This document shows positions 28,901 to 42,199 of a DNA stretch of 64,000 bases, piece after piece. A program made the translations under genes and the position numbers. Origin of the DNA: Pratylenchus scribneri (Eukaryota; Nematoda; Chromadorea; Rhabditida; Pratylenchidae); NCBI GenBank assembly GCA_030063045.1, contig JAQSEB010000212.1, forward strand, positions 62,001 through 126,000, given 5' to 3'. Numbering within the stretch: position 1 is the stretch's first letter; each line of letters begins with the position of its first letter. Under the pieces are notes generated by a model, which searched no databases, was not told the origin of the DNA, and worked only from the letters and a program-made list of their open reading frames with translations.

Positions 28901-31900
28901 TTATTCCTCTCAATCTTTTCTATTAGTATTTTTTAAGCAGATTCTAGGCCATACATGTATTCGAAATTTTTAAAATTGAAATTTTCTATGAGTTTTAAGA
29001 AAAAAAAGTTTAAAATCGTTATTTCTCTTGGGAATTTTAATATTATTCCTCTCAATCTTTTCTATTAGTATTTTTTAAGCAGATTCTAGGCCATACATGT
29101 ATTTGAAATTTTTGAAATTGAAATTTTCTATGACTTTTAAGAAAAAAGTTTAAAATCGTTATTTTTCTTCGGAATTTAAATATTATTCCTTACAATCTTT
29201 TCTATTAGTATTTTTTAAGTAGATTCTAGGCCATACATCTATTTGAAATTTTTGAAATTGAAATTTTCTATAAGTTTTAAGAAAAAAAGTTTAAAATCGT
29301 TATTTCTCTTGGGAATTTTAATATTATTCCTCACAATCTTTTCTATTAGTATTTTTTAAGCAGATTCTAGGCCATACATGTATTTGAAATTTTTGAATTT
29401 GAAATTTTCTATGAGTTTTAAAAAAAAAATTTAAAATCGTTATTTCTCTTGGGAATTTTAATATTATTCCTCACAATCTTTTCTATTAGTATTTTTTAAG
29501 TAGATTCTAGGCCATAGATGTATTTGAAATTATTGAAATCGAAATTTTCTATGAGTTTTAAGAAAAAAAGTTTAAAATCGTTATTTCTCTTGGGAATTTT
29601 AATATTATTCCTCTCAATCTTTTCTATTAGTATTTTTTAAGCAGATTCTAGGCCATATATCTATTTGAAATTTTTAAAATTAAAATTTTCTATGGTTTTA
29701 AGAAAAAAAGTTTAAAATCGTTATTTCTCTTCGGAATTTTAATATTATTCCTCTCAATCTTTTCTATTAGTATTTTTTAAGCAGATTCTAGGCCATACAT
29801 GTATTCGAAATTTTTAAAATTGAAATTTTCTATGAGTTTTAAGAAAAAAAAGTTTAAAATCGTTATTTCTCTTGGGAATTTTAATATTATTCCTCTCAAT
29901 CTTTTCTATTAGTATTTTTTAAGCAGATTCTAGGCCATACATGTATTCGAAATTTTTAAAATTGAAATTTTCTATGAGTTTTAAGAAAAAAAAGTTTAAA
30001 ATCGTTATTTCTCTTGGGAATTTTAATATTATTCCTCTCAATCTTTTCTATTAGTATTTTTTAAGCAGATTCTAGGCCATATATCTATTTGAAATTTTTA
30101 AAATTAAAATTTTCTATGGTTTTAAAAAAAAAAAAGTTTAAAATCGTTATTTCTCTTCGGAATTTTAATATTATTCCTCTCAATCTTTTCTATTAGTATT
30201 TTTTAAGCAGATTCTAGGCCATACATGTATTTGAAATTTTTAAAATTGAAATTTTCTATGAGTTTTAAGAAAAAAAAGTTTAAAATCGTTATTTCTCTTG
30301 GGAATTTTAATATTATTCCTCTCAATCTTTTCTATTAGTATTTTTTAAGCAGATTCTAGGCCATACATGTATTCGAAATTTTTAAAATTGAAATTTTCTA
30401 TGAGTTTTAAGAAAAAAAAGTTTAAAATCGTTATTTCTCTTGGGAATTTTAATATTATTCCTCTCAATCTTTTCTATTAGTATTTTTTAAGCAGATTCTA
30501 GGCCATACATGTATTTGAAATTATTGAAATCGAAATTTTCTATGAGTTTTAAGAAAAAAAGTTTAAAATCGTTATTTCTCTTGGGAATTTTAATATTATT
30601 CCTCTCAATCTTTTCTATTAGTATTTTTTAAGCAGATTCTAGGCCATATATCTATTTGAAATTTTTAAAATTAAAATTTTCTATGGTTTTAAGAAAAAAA
30701 GTTTAAAATCGTTATTTCTCTTCGGAATTTTAATATTATTCCTCTCAATCTTTTCTATTAGTATTTTTTAAGCAGATTCTAGGCCATACATGTATTCGAA
30801 ATTTTTAAAATTGAAATTTTCTATGAGTTTTAAGAAAAAAAAGTTTAAAATCGTTATTTCTCTTGGGAATTTTAATATTATTCCTCTCAATCTTTTCTAT
30901 TAGTATTTTTTAAGCAGATTCTAGGCCATACATGTATTTGAAATTTTTGAAATTGAAATTTTCTATGACTTTTAAGAAAAAAGTTTAAAATCGTTATTTT
31001 TCTTCGGAATTTAAATATTATTCCTTACAATCTTTTCTATTAGTATTTTTTAAGTAGATTCTAGGCCATACATCTATTTGAAATTTTTGAAATTGAAATT
31101 TTCTATGAGTTTTAAGAAAAAAAGTTTAAAATCGTTATTTCTCTTGGGAATTTTAATATTATTCCTCACAATCTTTTCTATTAGTATTTTTTAAGCAGAT
31201 TCTAGGCCATACATGTATTTGAAATTTTTGAATTTGAAATTTTCTATGAGTTTTAAAAAAAAAATTTAAAATCGTTATTTCTCTTGGGAATTTTAATATT
31301 ATTCCTCACAATCTTTTCTATTAGTATTTTTTAAGTAGATTCTAGGCCATAGATGTATTTGAAATTATTGAAATCGAAATTTTCTATGAGTTTTAAGAAA
31401 AAAGTTTAAAATCGTCATTTCTCTTGGGAATTTAAATATTATTCCTCTCAATCTTTTCTATTAGTATTTTTTAAGCAGATTCTAGGCCATACATGTATTT
31501 GAAATTTTTGAATTTGAAATTTTCTATGAGTTTTAAAAAAAAGTTTAAAATCGCTATTTCTCTTGGGAATTTTAATATTATTCCTCACAATCTTTTCTAA
31601 TAGTATTTTTTAAGCAGATTCTAGGCCATACATGTATTCGAAATTTTTAAAATTAAAATTTTCTATGGTTTTAAGAAAAAAAGTTTAAAATCGTTATTTC
31701 TCTTCGGAATTTTAATATTATTCCTCACAATCTTTTCTAATAGTATTTTTTAAGCAGATTCTAGGCCATACATGTATTCGAAATTTTTAAAATTAAAATT
31801 TTCTATGGTTTTAAGAAAAAAAGTTTAAAATCGTTATTTCTCTTCGGAATTTTAATATTATTCCTCTCAATCTTTTCTATTAGTATTTTTTAAGCAGATT

Positions 31901-34900
31901 CTAGGCCATACATGTATTTGAAATTTTTGAAATTGAAATTTTCTATGAGTTTTAAGAAAAAAAGTTTAAAATCGTTATTTCTCTTGGGAATTTTAATATT
32001 ATTCCTCACAATCTTTTCTATTAGTATTTTTTAAGCAGATTCTAGGCCATACATATATTCGAAATTTTTAGAAATAAAATTTTCTATGAGTTTTAAGAAA
32101 AAAAGTTTAAAATCGCTATTTCTCTTGGGAATTTTAATAATATTCCTCACAATCTTTTCTATTAGTATTTTTTAAGTAGATTCTAGGCCATACATCTATT
32201 TGAAATTTTTGAATTTGAAATTTTCTATGAGTTTTAAAAAAAAAGTTTAAAATCGCTATTTCTCTTGGGAATTTAAATATTATTCCTCTCAATCTTTTCT
32301 ATTAGTATTTTTTAAGCAGATTCTAGGCCATACATGTATTTGAAATTTTTGAATTTGAAATTTTCTATGAGTTTTAAAAAAAAGTTTAAAATCGTTATTT
32401 CTCTTCGGAATTTTAATATTATTCCTCTCAATCTTTTCTATTAGTATTTTTTAAGCAGATTCTAGGCCATACATGTATTCGAAATTTTTAAAATTGAAAT
32501 TTTCTATGAGTTTTAAGAAAAAAAAGTTTAAAATCGTTATTTCTCTTGGGAATTTTAATATTATTCCTCTCAATCTTTTCTATTAGTATTTTTTAAACAG
32601 ATTCTAGGCCATACATGTATTTGAAATTTTTGAATTTGAAATTTTCTATGAGTTTTAAGAAAAAAAGTTTAAAATCGTTATTTCTCTTCGGAATTTTAAT
32701 ATTATTCCTCACAATCTTTTCTAATAGTATTTTTTAAGCAGATTCTAGGCCATACATGTATTCGAAATTTTTAAAATTAAAATTTTCTATGGTTTTAAGA
32801 AAAAAAGTTTAAAATCGTTATTTCTCTTCGGAATTTTAATATTATTCCTCTCAATCTTTTCTATTAGTATTTTTTAAGCAGATTCTAGGCCATACATGTA
32901 TTTGAAATTTTTGAAATTGAAATTTTCTATGAGTTTTAAGAAAAAAAGTTTAAAATCGTTATTTCTCTTGGGAATTTTAATATTATTCCTCACAATCTTT
33001 TCTATTAGTATTTTTTAAGCAGATTCTAGGCCATACATTTATTTGAAATTATTGAATTTGAAATTTTCTATGAGTTTTAAGAAAAAAAGTTTAAAATCGT
33101 TATTTCTCTTCGGAATTTTAATATTATTCCTCACAATCTTTTCTAATAGTATTTTTTAAGCAGATTCTAGGCCATACATGTATTCGAAATTTTTAAAATT
33201 AAAATTTTCTATGGTTTTAAGAAAAAAAGTTTAAAATCGTTATTTCTCTTCGGAATTTTAATATTATTCCTCTCAATCTTTTCTATTAGTATTTTTTAAG
33301 CAGATTCTAGGCCATACATGTATTTGAAATTTTTGAAATTGAAATTTTCTATGAGTTTTAAGAAAAAAAGTTTAAAATCGTTATTTCTCTTGGGAATTTT
33401 AATATTATTCCTCACAATCTTTTCTATTAGTATTTTTTAAGCAGATTCTAGGCCATACATATATTCGAAATTTTTAGAAATAAAATTTTCTATGAGTTTT
33501 AAGAAAAAAAGTTTAAAATCGCTATTTCTCTTGGGAATTTTAATAATATTCCTCACAATCTTTTCTATTAGTATTTTTTAAGTAGATTCTAGGCCATACA
33601 TCTATTTGAAATTTTTGAATTTGAAATTTTCTATGAGTTTTAAAAAAAAAGTTTAAAATCGCTATTTCTCTTGGGAATTTAAATATTATTCCTCTCAATC
33701 TTTTCTATTAGTATTTTTTAAGCAGATTCTAGGCCATACATGTATTTGAAATTTTTGAATTTGAAATTTTCTATGAGTTTTAAAAAAAAGTTTAAAATCG
33801 TTATTTCTCTTCGGAATTTTAATATTATTCCTCTCAATCTTTTCTATTAGTATTTTTTAAGCAGATTCTAGGCCATACATGTATTCGAAATTTTTAAAAT
33901 TGAAATTTTCTATGAGTTTTAAGAAAAAAAAGTTTAAAATCGTTATTTCTCTTGGGAATTTTAATATTATTCCTCTCAATCTTTTCTATTAGTATTTTTT
34001 AAACAGATTCTAGGCCATACATGTATTTGAAATTTTTGAATTTGAAATTTTCTATGAGTTTTAAGAAAAAAAGTTTAAAATCGTTATTTCTCTTCGGAAT
34101 TTTAATATTATTCCTCACAATCTTTTCTAATAGTATTTTTTAAGCAGATTCTAGGCCATACATGTATTCGAAATTTTTAAAATTAAAATTTTCTATGGTT
34201 TTAAGAAAAAAAGTTTAAAATCGTTATTTCTCTTCGGAATTTTAATATTATTCCTCTCAATCTTTTCTATTAGTATTTTTTAAGCAGATTTTAGGCCATA
34301 CATGTATTTGAAATTTTTGAAATTGAAATTTTCTATGAGTTTTAAGAAAAAAAGTTTAAAATCGTTATTTCTCTTGGGAATTTTAATATTATTCCTCACA
34401 ATCTTTTCTATTAGTATTTTTTAAGCAGATTCTAGGCCATACATTTATTTGAAATTATTGAATTTGAAATTTTCTATGAGTTTTAAGAAAAAAAGTTTAA
34501 AATCGTTATTTCTCTTCGGAATTTTAATATTATTCCTCACAATCTTTTCTAATAGTATTTTTTAAGCAGATTCTAGGCCATACATGTATTCGAAATTTTT
34601 AAAATTAAAATTTTCTATGGTTTTAAGAAAAAAAGTTTAAAATCGTTATTTCTCTTCGGAATTTTAATATTATTCCTCTCAATCTTTTCTATTAGTATTT
34701 TTTAAGCAGATTCTAGGCCATACATGTATTTGAAATTTTTGAAATTGAAATTTTCTATGAGTTTTAAGAAAAAAAGTTTAAAATCGTTATTTCTCTTGGG
34801 AATTTTAATATTATTCCTCACAATCTTTTCTATTAGTATTTTTTAAGCAGATTCTAGGCCATACATTTATTTGAAATTATTGAATTTGAAATTTTCTATG

Positions 34901-37900
34901 AGTTTTAAGAAAAAAAGTTTAAAATCGTTATTTCTCTTCGGAATTTTAATATTATTCCTCACAATCTTTTCTAATAGTATTTTTTAAGCAGATTCTAGGC
35001 CATACATGTATTCGAAATTTTTAAAATTAAAATTTTCTATGGTTTTAAGAAAAAAAGTTTAAAATCGTTATTTCTCTTCGGAATTTTAATATTATTCCTC
35101 TCAATCTTTTCTATTAGTATTTTTTAAGCAGATTCTAGGCCATACATGTATTTGAAATTTTTGAAATTGAAATTTTCTATGAGTTTTAAGAAAAAAAGTT
35201 TAAAATCGTTATTTCTCTTGGGAATTTTAATATTATTCCTCACAATCTTTTCTATTAGTATTTTTTAAGCAGATTCTAGGCCATACATATATTCGAAATT
35301 TTTAGAAATAAAATTTTCTATGAGTTTTAAGAAAAAAAGTTTAAAATCGCTATTTCTCTTGGGAATTTTAATAATATTCCTCACAATCTTTTCTATTAAT
35401 ATTTTTTAAGTAGATTCTAGGCCATACATCTATTTGAAATTTTTGAATTTGAAATTTTCTATGAGTTTTAAAAAAAAAGTTTAAAATCGCTATTTCTCTT
35501 GGGAATTTAAATATTATTCCTCTCAATCTTTTCTATTAGTATTTTTTAAGCAGATTCTAGGCCATACATGTATTTGAAATTTTTGAATTTGAAATTTTCT
35601 ATGAGTTTTAAAAAAAAGTTTAAAATCGTTATTTCTCTTCGGAATTTTAATATTATTCCTCTCAATCTTTTCTATTAGTATTTTTTAAGCAGATTCTAGG
35701 CCATACATGTATTCGAAATTTTTAAAATTGAAATTTTCTATGAGTTTTAAGAAAAAAAAGTTTAAAATCGTTATTTCTCTTGGGAATTTTAATATTATTC
35801 CTCTCAATCTTTTCTATTAGTATTTTTTAAACAGATTCTAGGCCATACATGTATTTGAAATTTTTGAATTTGAAATTTTCTATGAGTTTTAAGAAAAAAA
35901 GTTTAAAATCGTTATTTCTCTTCGGAATTTTAATATTATTCCTCACAATCTTTTCTAATAGTATTTTTTAAGCAGATTCTAGGCCATACATGTATTCGAA
36001 ATTTTTAAAATTAAAATTTTCTATGGTTTTAAGAAAAAAAGTTTAAAATCGTTATTTCTCTTCGGAATTTTAATATTATTCCTCTCAATCTTTTCTATTA
36101 GTATTTTTTAAGCAGATTCTAGGCCATACATGTATTTGAAATTTTTGAAATTGAAATTTTCTATGAGTTTTAAGAAAAAAAGTTTAAAATCGTTATTTCT
36201 CTTGGGAATTTTAATATTATTCCTCACAATCTTTTCTATTAGTATTTTTTAAGCAGATTCTAGGCCATACATTTATTTGAAATTATTGAATTTGAAATTT
36301 TCTATGAGTTTTAAGAAAAAAAGTTTAAAATCGTTATTTCTCTTCGGAATTTTAATATTATTCCTCACAATCTTTTCTAATAGTATTTTTTAAGCAGATT
36401 CTAGGCCATACATGTATTCGAAATTTTTAAAATTAAAATTTTCTATGGTTTTAAGAAAAAAAGTTTAAAATCGTTATTTCTCTTCGGAATTTTAATATTA
36501 TTCCTCTCAATCTTTTCTATTAGTATTTTTTAAGCAGATTCTAGGCCATACATGTATTTGAAATTTTTGAAATTGAAATTTTCTATGAGTTTTAAGAAAA
36601 AAAGTTTAAAATCGTTATTTCTCTTGGGAATTTTAATATTATTCCTCACAATCTTTTCTATTAGTATTTTTTAAGCAGATTCTAGGCCATACATATATTC
36701 GAAATTTTTAGAAATAAAATTTTCTATGAGTTTTAAGAAAAAAAGTTTAAAATCGCTATTTCTCTTGGGAATTTTAATATTATTCCTCACAATCTTTTCT
36801 ATTAGTATTTTTTAAGCAGATTCTAGGCCATACATGTATTTGAAATTTTTGAAATTGAAATTTTCTATGAGTTTTAAGAAAAAAAGTTTAAAATCGTTAT
36901 TTCTCTTCGGAATTTTAATATTATTCCTCACAATCTTTTCTAATAGTATTTTTTAAGCAGATTCTAGGCCATACATGTATTCGAAATTTTTAAAATTAAA
37001 ATTTTCTATGGTTTTAAGAAAAAAAGTTTAAAATCGTTATTTCTCTTCGGAATTTTAATATTATTCCTCTCAATCTTTTCTATTAGTATTTTTTAAGCAG
37101 ATTCTAGGCCATACATGTATTTGAAATTTTTGAAATTGAAATTTTCTATGAGTTTTAAGAAAAAAAGTTTAAAATCGTTATTTCTCTTGGGAATTTTAAT
37201 ATTATTCCTCACAATCTTTTCTATTAGTATTTTTTAAGCAGATTCTAGGCCATACATATATTCGAAATTTTTAGAAATAAAATTTTCTATGAGTTTTAAG
37301 AAAAAAAGTTTAAAATCGTTATTTCTCTTCGGAATTTTAATATTATTCCTCACAATCTTTTCTAATAGTATTTTTTAAGCAGATTCTAGGCCATACATGT
37401 ATTCGAAATTTTTAAAATTAAAATTTTCTATGGTTTTAAGAAAAAAAGTTTAAAATCGTTATTTCTCTTCGGAATTTTAATATTATTCCTCTCAATCTTT
37501 TCTATTAGTATTTTTTAAGCAGATTCTAGGCCATACATGTATTTGAAATTTTTGAAATTGAAATTTTCTATGAGTTTTAAGAAAAAAAGTTTAAAATCGT
37601 TATTTCTCTTGGGAATTTTAATATTATTCCTCACAATCTTTTCTATTAGTATTTTTTAAGCAGATTCTAGGCCATACATTTATTTGAAATTATTGAATTT
37701 GAAATTTTCTATGAGTTTTAAGAAAAAAAGTTTAAAATCGTTATTTCTCTTCGGAATTTTAATATTATTCCTCACAATCTTTTCTAATAGTATTTTTTAA
37801 GCAGATTCTAGGCCATACATGTATTCGAAATTTTTAAAATTAAAATTTTCTATGGTTTTAAGAAAAAAAGTTTAAAATCGTTATTTCTCTTCGGAATTTT

Positions 37901-40360
37901 AATATTATTCCTCTCAATCTTTTCTATTAGTATTTTTTAAGCAGATTCTAGGCCATACATGTATTTGAAATTTTTGAAATTGAAATTTTCTATGAGTTTT
38001 AAGAAAAAAAGTTTAAAATCGTTATTTCTCTTGGGAATTTTAATATTATTCCTCACAATCTTTTCTATTAGTATTTTTTAAGCAGATTCTAGGCCATACA
38101 TATATTCGAAATTTTTAGAAATAAAATTTTCTATGAGTTTTAAGAAAAAAAGTTTAAAATCGCTATTTCTCTTGGGAATTTTAATATTATTCCTCACAAT
38201 CTTTTCTATTAGTATTTTTTAAGTAGATTCTAGGCCATACATCTATTTGAAATTTTTGAATTTGAAATTTTCTATGAGTTTTAAAAAAAAAGTTTAAAAT
38301 CGCTATTTCTCTTCGGAATTTTAATATTATTCCTCTCAATCTTTTCTATTAGTATTTTTTAAGCAGATTCTAGGCCATACATGTATTTGAAATTTTTGAA
38401 TTTGAAATTTTCTATGAGTTTTAAGAAAAAAAGTTTAAAATCGCTATTTCTCTTGGGAATTTTAATATTATTCCTCTCAATCTTTTCTATTAGTATTTTT
38501 TAAGCAGATTCTAGGCCATACATGTATTTGAAATTTTTGAATTTGAAATTTTCTATGAGTTTTAAAAAAAAAATTTAAAATCGCTATTTCTCTTCGGAAT
38601 TTTAATATTATTCCTCACAATCTTTTCTATTAGTATTTTTTAAGCAGATTCTAGGCCATAGATGTATTTGAAATTATTGAAATCGAAATTTTCTATGAGT
38701 TTTAAGAAAAAAGTTTAAAATCGTCATTTCTCTTGGGAATTTAAATATTATTCCTCTCAATCTTTTCTATTAGTATTTTTTAAGCAGATTCTAGGCCATA
38801 CATGTATTTGAAATTTTTGAATTTGAAATTTTCTATGAGTTTTAAAAAAAAGTTTAAAATCGCTATTTCTCTTGGGAATTTTAATATTATTCCTCACAAT
38901 CTTTTCTATTAGTATTTTTTAAGCAGATTCTAGGCCATACATGTATTTGAAATTATTGAAATCGAAATTTTCTATGAGTTTTAAGAAAAAAAGTTTAAAA
39001 TCGTTATTTCTCTTGGGAATTTTAATATTATTCCTCACAATCTTTTCTATTAGTATTTTTTAAGTAGATTCTAGGCCATATATCTATTTGAAATTTTTAA
39101 AATTAAAATTTTCTATGGTTTTAAGAAAAAAAGTTTAAAATCGTTATTTCTCTTCGGAATTTTAATATTATTCCTCTCAATCTTTTCTATTAGTATTTTT
39201 TAAGCAGATTCTAGGCCATACATGTATTCGAAATTTTTAAAATTGAAATTTTCTATGAGTTTTAAGAAAAAAAAGTTTAAAATCGTTATTTCTCTTGGGA
39301 ATTTTAATATTATTCCTCTCAATCTTTTCTATTAGTATTTTTTAAACAGATTCTAGGCCATACATGTATTTGAAATTTTTGAATTTGAAATTTTCTATGA
39401 GTTTTAAGAAAAAAAGTTTAAAATCGTTATTTCTCTTCGGAATTTTAATATTATTCCTCACAATCTTTTCTAATAGTATTTTTTAAGCAGATTCTAGGCC
39501 ATACATGTATTCGAAATTTTTAAAATTAAAATTTTCTATGGTTTTAAGAAAAAAAGTTTAAAATCGTTATTTCTCTTCGGAATTTTAATATTATTCCTCT
39601 CAATCTTTTCTATTAGTATTTTTTAAGCAGATTCTAGGCCATACATGTATTTGAAATTTTTGAAATTAAAATTTTCTATGGTTTTAAGAAAAAAAGTTTA
39701 AAATCGCTATTTCTCTTGGGAATTTTAATATTATTCCTCACAATCTTTTCTATTAGTATTTTTTAAGTAGATTCTAGGCCATATATCTATTTGAAATTTT
39801 TAAAATTAAAATTTTCTATGGTTTTAAGAAAAAAAGTTTAAAATCGTTATTTCTCTTCGGAATTTTAATATTATTCCTCTCAATCTTTTCTATTAGTATT
39901 TTTTAAACAGATTCTAGGCCATACATGTATTTGAAATTTTTGAATTTGAAATTTTCTATGAGTTTTAAGAAAAAAAGTTTAAAATCGTTATTTCTCTTCG
40001 GAATTTTAATATTATTCCTCACAATCTTTTCTATTAGTATTTTTTAAGTAGATTCTAGGCCATATATCTATTTGAAATTTTTAAAATTAAAATTTTCTAT
40101 GGTTTTAAGAAAAAAAGTTTAAAATCGTTATTTCTCTTGGGAATTTTAATATTATTCCTCACAATCTTTTCTATTAGTATTTTTTAAGTAGATTCTAGGC
40201 CATATATCTATTTGAAATTTTTAAAATTAAAATTTTCTATGGTTTTAAGAAAAAAAGTTTAAAATCGTTATTTCTCTTCGGAATTTTAATATTATTCCTC
40301 TCAATCTTTTCTATTAGTATTTTTTAAGCAGATTCTAGGCCATACATGTATTTGAAATTT

Positions 40361-41960
40361 TTGAAATTGTAATTATCTATGAGTTTTAAGAAAAAAGTTT
40401 AAAATCGTTATTTCTCTTCGGAATTTAAATATTATTCCTCAGAATCTTTTCTATTAGTATTTTTTCAGCAGATTCTAGGCCATACATGTATTTGAAATTT
40501 TTGAAATTGAAATTTTCTATGAGTTTTAAGAAAAAAGTTTAAAATCGTTATTTCTCTTCGGAATTTTAATATTCTTCCTCACAATCTTTTCTATTAGTAT
40601 TTTTTAAGCAGATTCTAGGCCATACATGTATTTGAAATTTTTGAAATTGTAATTATCTATGAGTTTTAAGAAAAAAAGTTCAAAATTGCTATTTCTCTTC
40701 GGAATTTTAATATTAACCTCTCAATCTTTTCTATTAGTATTTTTTAAGCAGATTCTAGGCCATACATGTATTTGAAATTTTTGAAATTGAAATTTTCTAT
40801 GAGTTTTAAGAAAAAAGTTCAAAATTGCTCTTTCTCTTCGGAATTTTAATATTAATCCTCTCAATCTGTTCTATTAGTATTTGTTAAGCAGATTCTAGGC
40901 CAAAAATGTATTTGTAATTTTTGAAATTGAAATTATCTATGAGTTTTAAGAAAAAAAGTTTAAAATCGTTATTTCTCTTCGGAATTTTAATATTATTCCT
41001 CTCAATCTTTTCTATTAGTATTTTTTAAGCAGATTCTAGGCCATACATGTATTTGAAATTTTTGAAATTGTAATTATCTATGAGTTTTAAGAAAAAAAGT
41101 TCAAAATTGCTATTTCTCTTCGGAATTTTAATATTAACCTCTCAATCTTTTCTATTAGTATTTTTTAAGCAGATTCTAGGCCATACATGTATTTGAAATT
41201 TTTGAAATTGAAATTTTCTATGAGTTTTAAGAAAAAAGTTCAAAATTGCTCTTTCTCTTCGGAATTTTAATATTAACCTCTCAATCTTTTCTATTAGTAT
41301 TTTTTAAGCAGATTCTAGGCCATACATGTATTTGAAATTTTTGAAATTGTAATTATCTATGAGTTTTAAGAAAAAAGTTTAAAATCGTTATTTCTCTTCG
41401 GAATTTAAATATTATTCCTCAGAATCTTTTCTATTAGTATTTTTTAAGCAGATTCTAGGCCATACATGTATTTGAAATTTTTGAAATTGTAATTATCTAT
41501 GAGTTTTAAGAAAAAAGTTTAAAATCGTTATTTCTCTTCGGAATTTAAATATTATTCCTCAGAATCTTTTCTATTAGTATTTTTTAAGCAGATTCTAGGC
41601 CATACATATATTTGAAATTTTTGAAATTGAAATTTTCTATGAGTTTTAAGAAAAAAGTTTAAAATCGTTATTTCTCTTGGGAATTTAAATATTATTCCTC
41701 ACAATCTTTTCTATTAGTATTTTTTAAGCAGATTCTAGGCCATACATATATTTGAAATTTTTGAAATTGAAATTTTCTATGAGTTTTAAGAAAAAAGTTT
41801 AAAATCGTTATTTCTCTTCGGAATTTAAATATTATTCCTTACAATCTTTTCTATTAGTATTTTTTCAGCAGATTCTAGGCCATACATGTATTTGAAATTT
41901 TTGAAATGTATTTGAAATTTTTGAAATTGTAATTATCTATGAGTTTTAAGAAAAAAGTTT
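40361..41960. repeat. divergent satellite zone with a 160-bp monomer
   Basis: Monomers here carry changes rare elsewhere: attgtaattatctatgag, a shortened tattaacctctcaatc, aaaattgctctttctc and ggccaaaaatgtatttg. At about 41,889-41,928 a 20-bp stretch ending in tttttgaaat is directly doubled, so the distance between neighbouring catacatgta copies is 160 instead of 140. The zone separates the mixed left arrays from the homogeneous array to its right. Confidence 0.75.
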
Positions 41961-42199
41961 AAAATCGTTATTTCTCTTCGGAATTTAAATATTATTCCTC
42001 AGAATCTTTTCTATTAGTATTTTTTCAGCAGATTCTAGGCCATACATGTATTTGAAATTTTTGAAATTGAAATTTTCTATGAGTTTTAAGAAAAAAAGTT
42101 TAAAATCGTTATTTCTCTTCGGAATTTAAATATTATTCCTCAGAATCTTTTCTATTAGTATTTTTTAAGCAGATTCTAGGCCATACATATATTTGAAAT

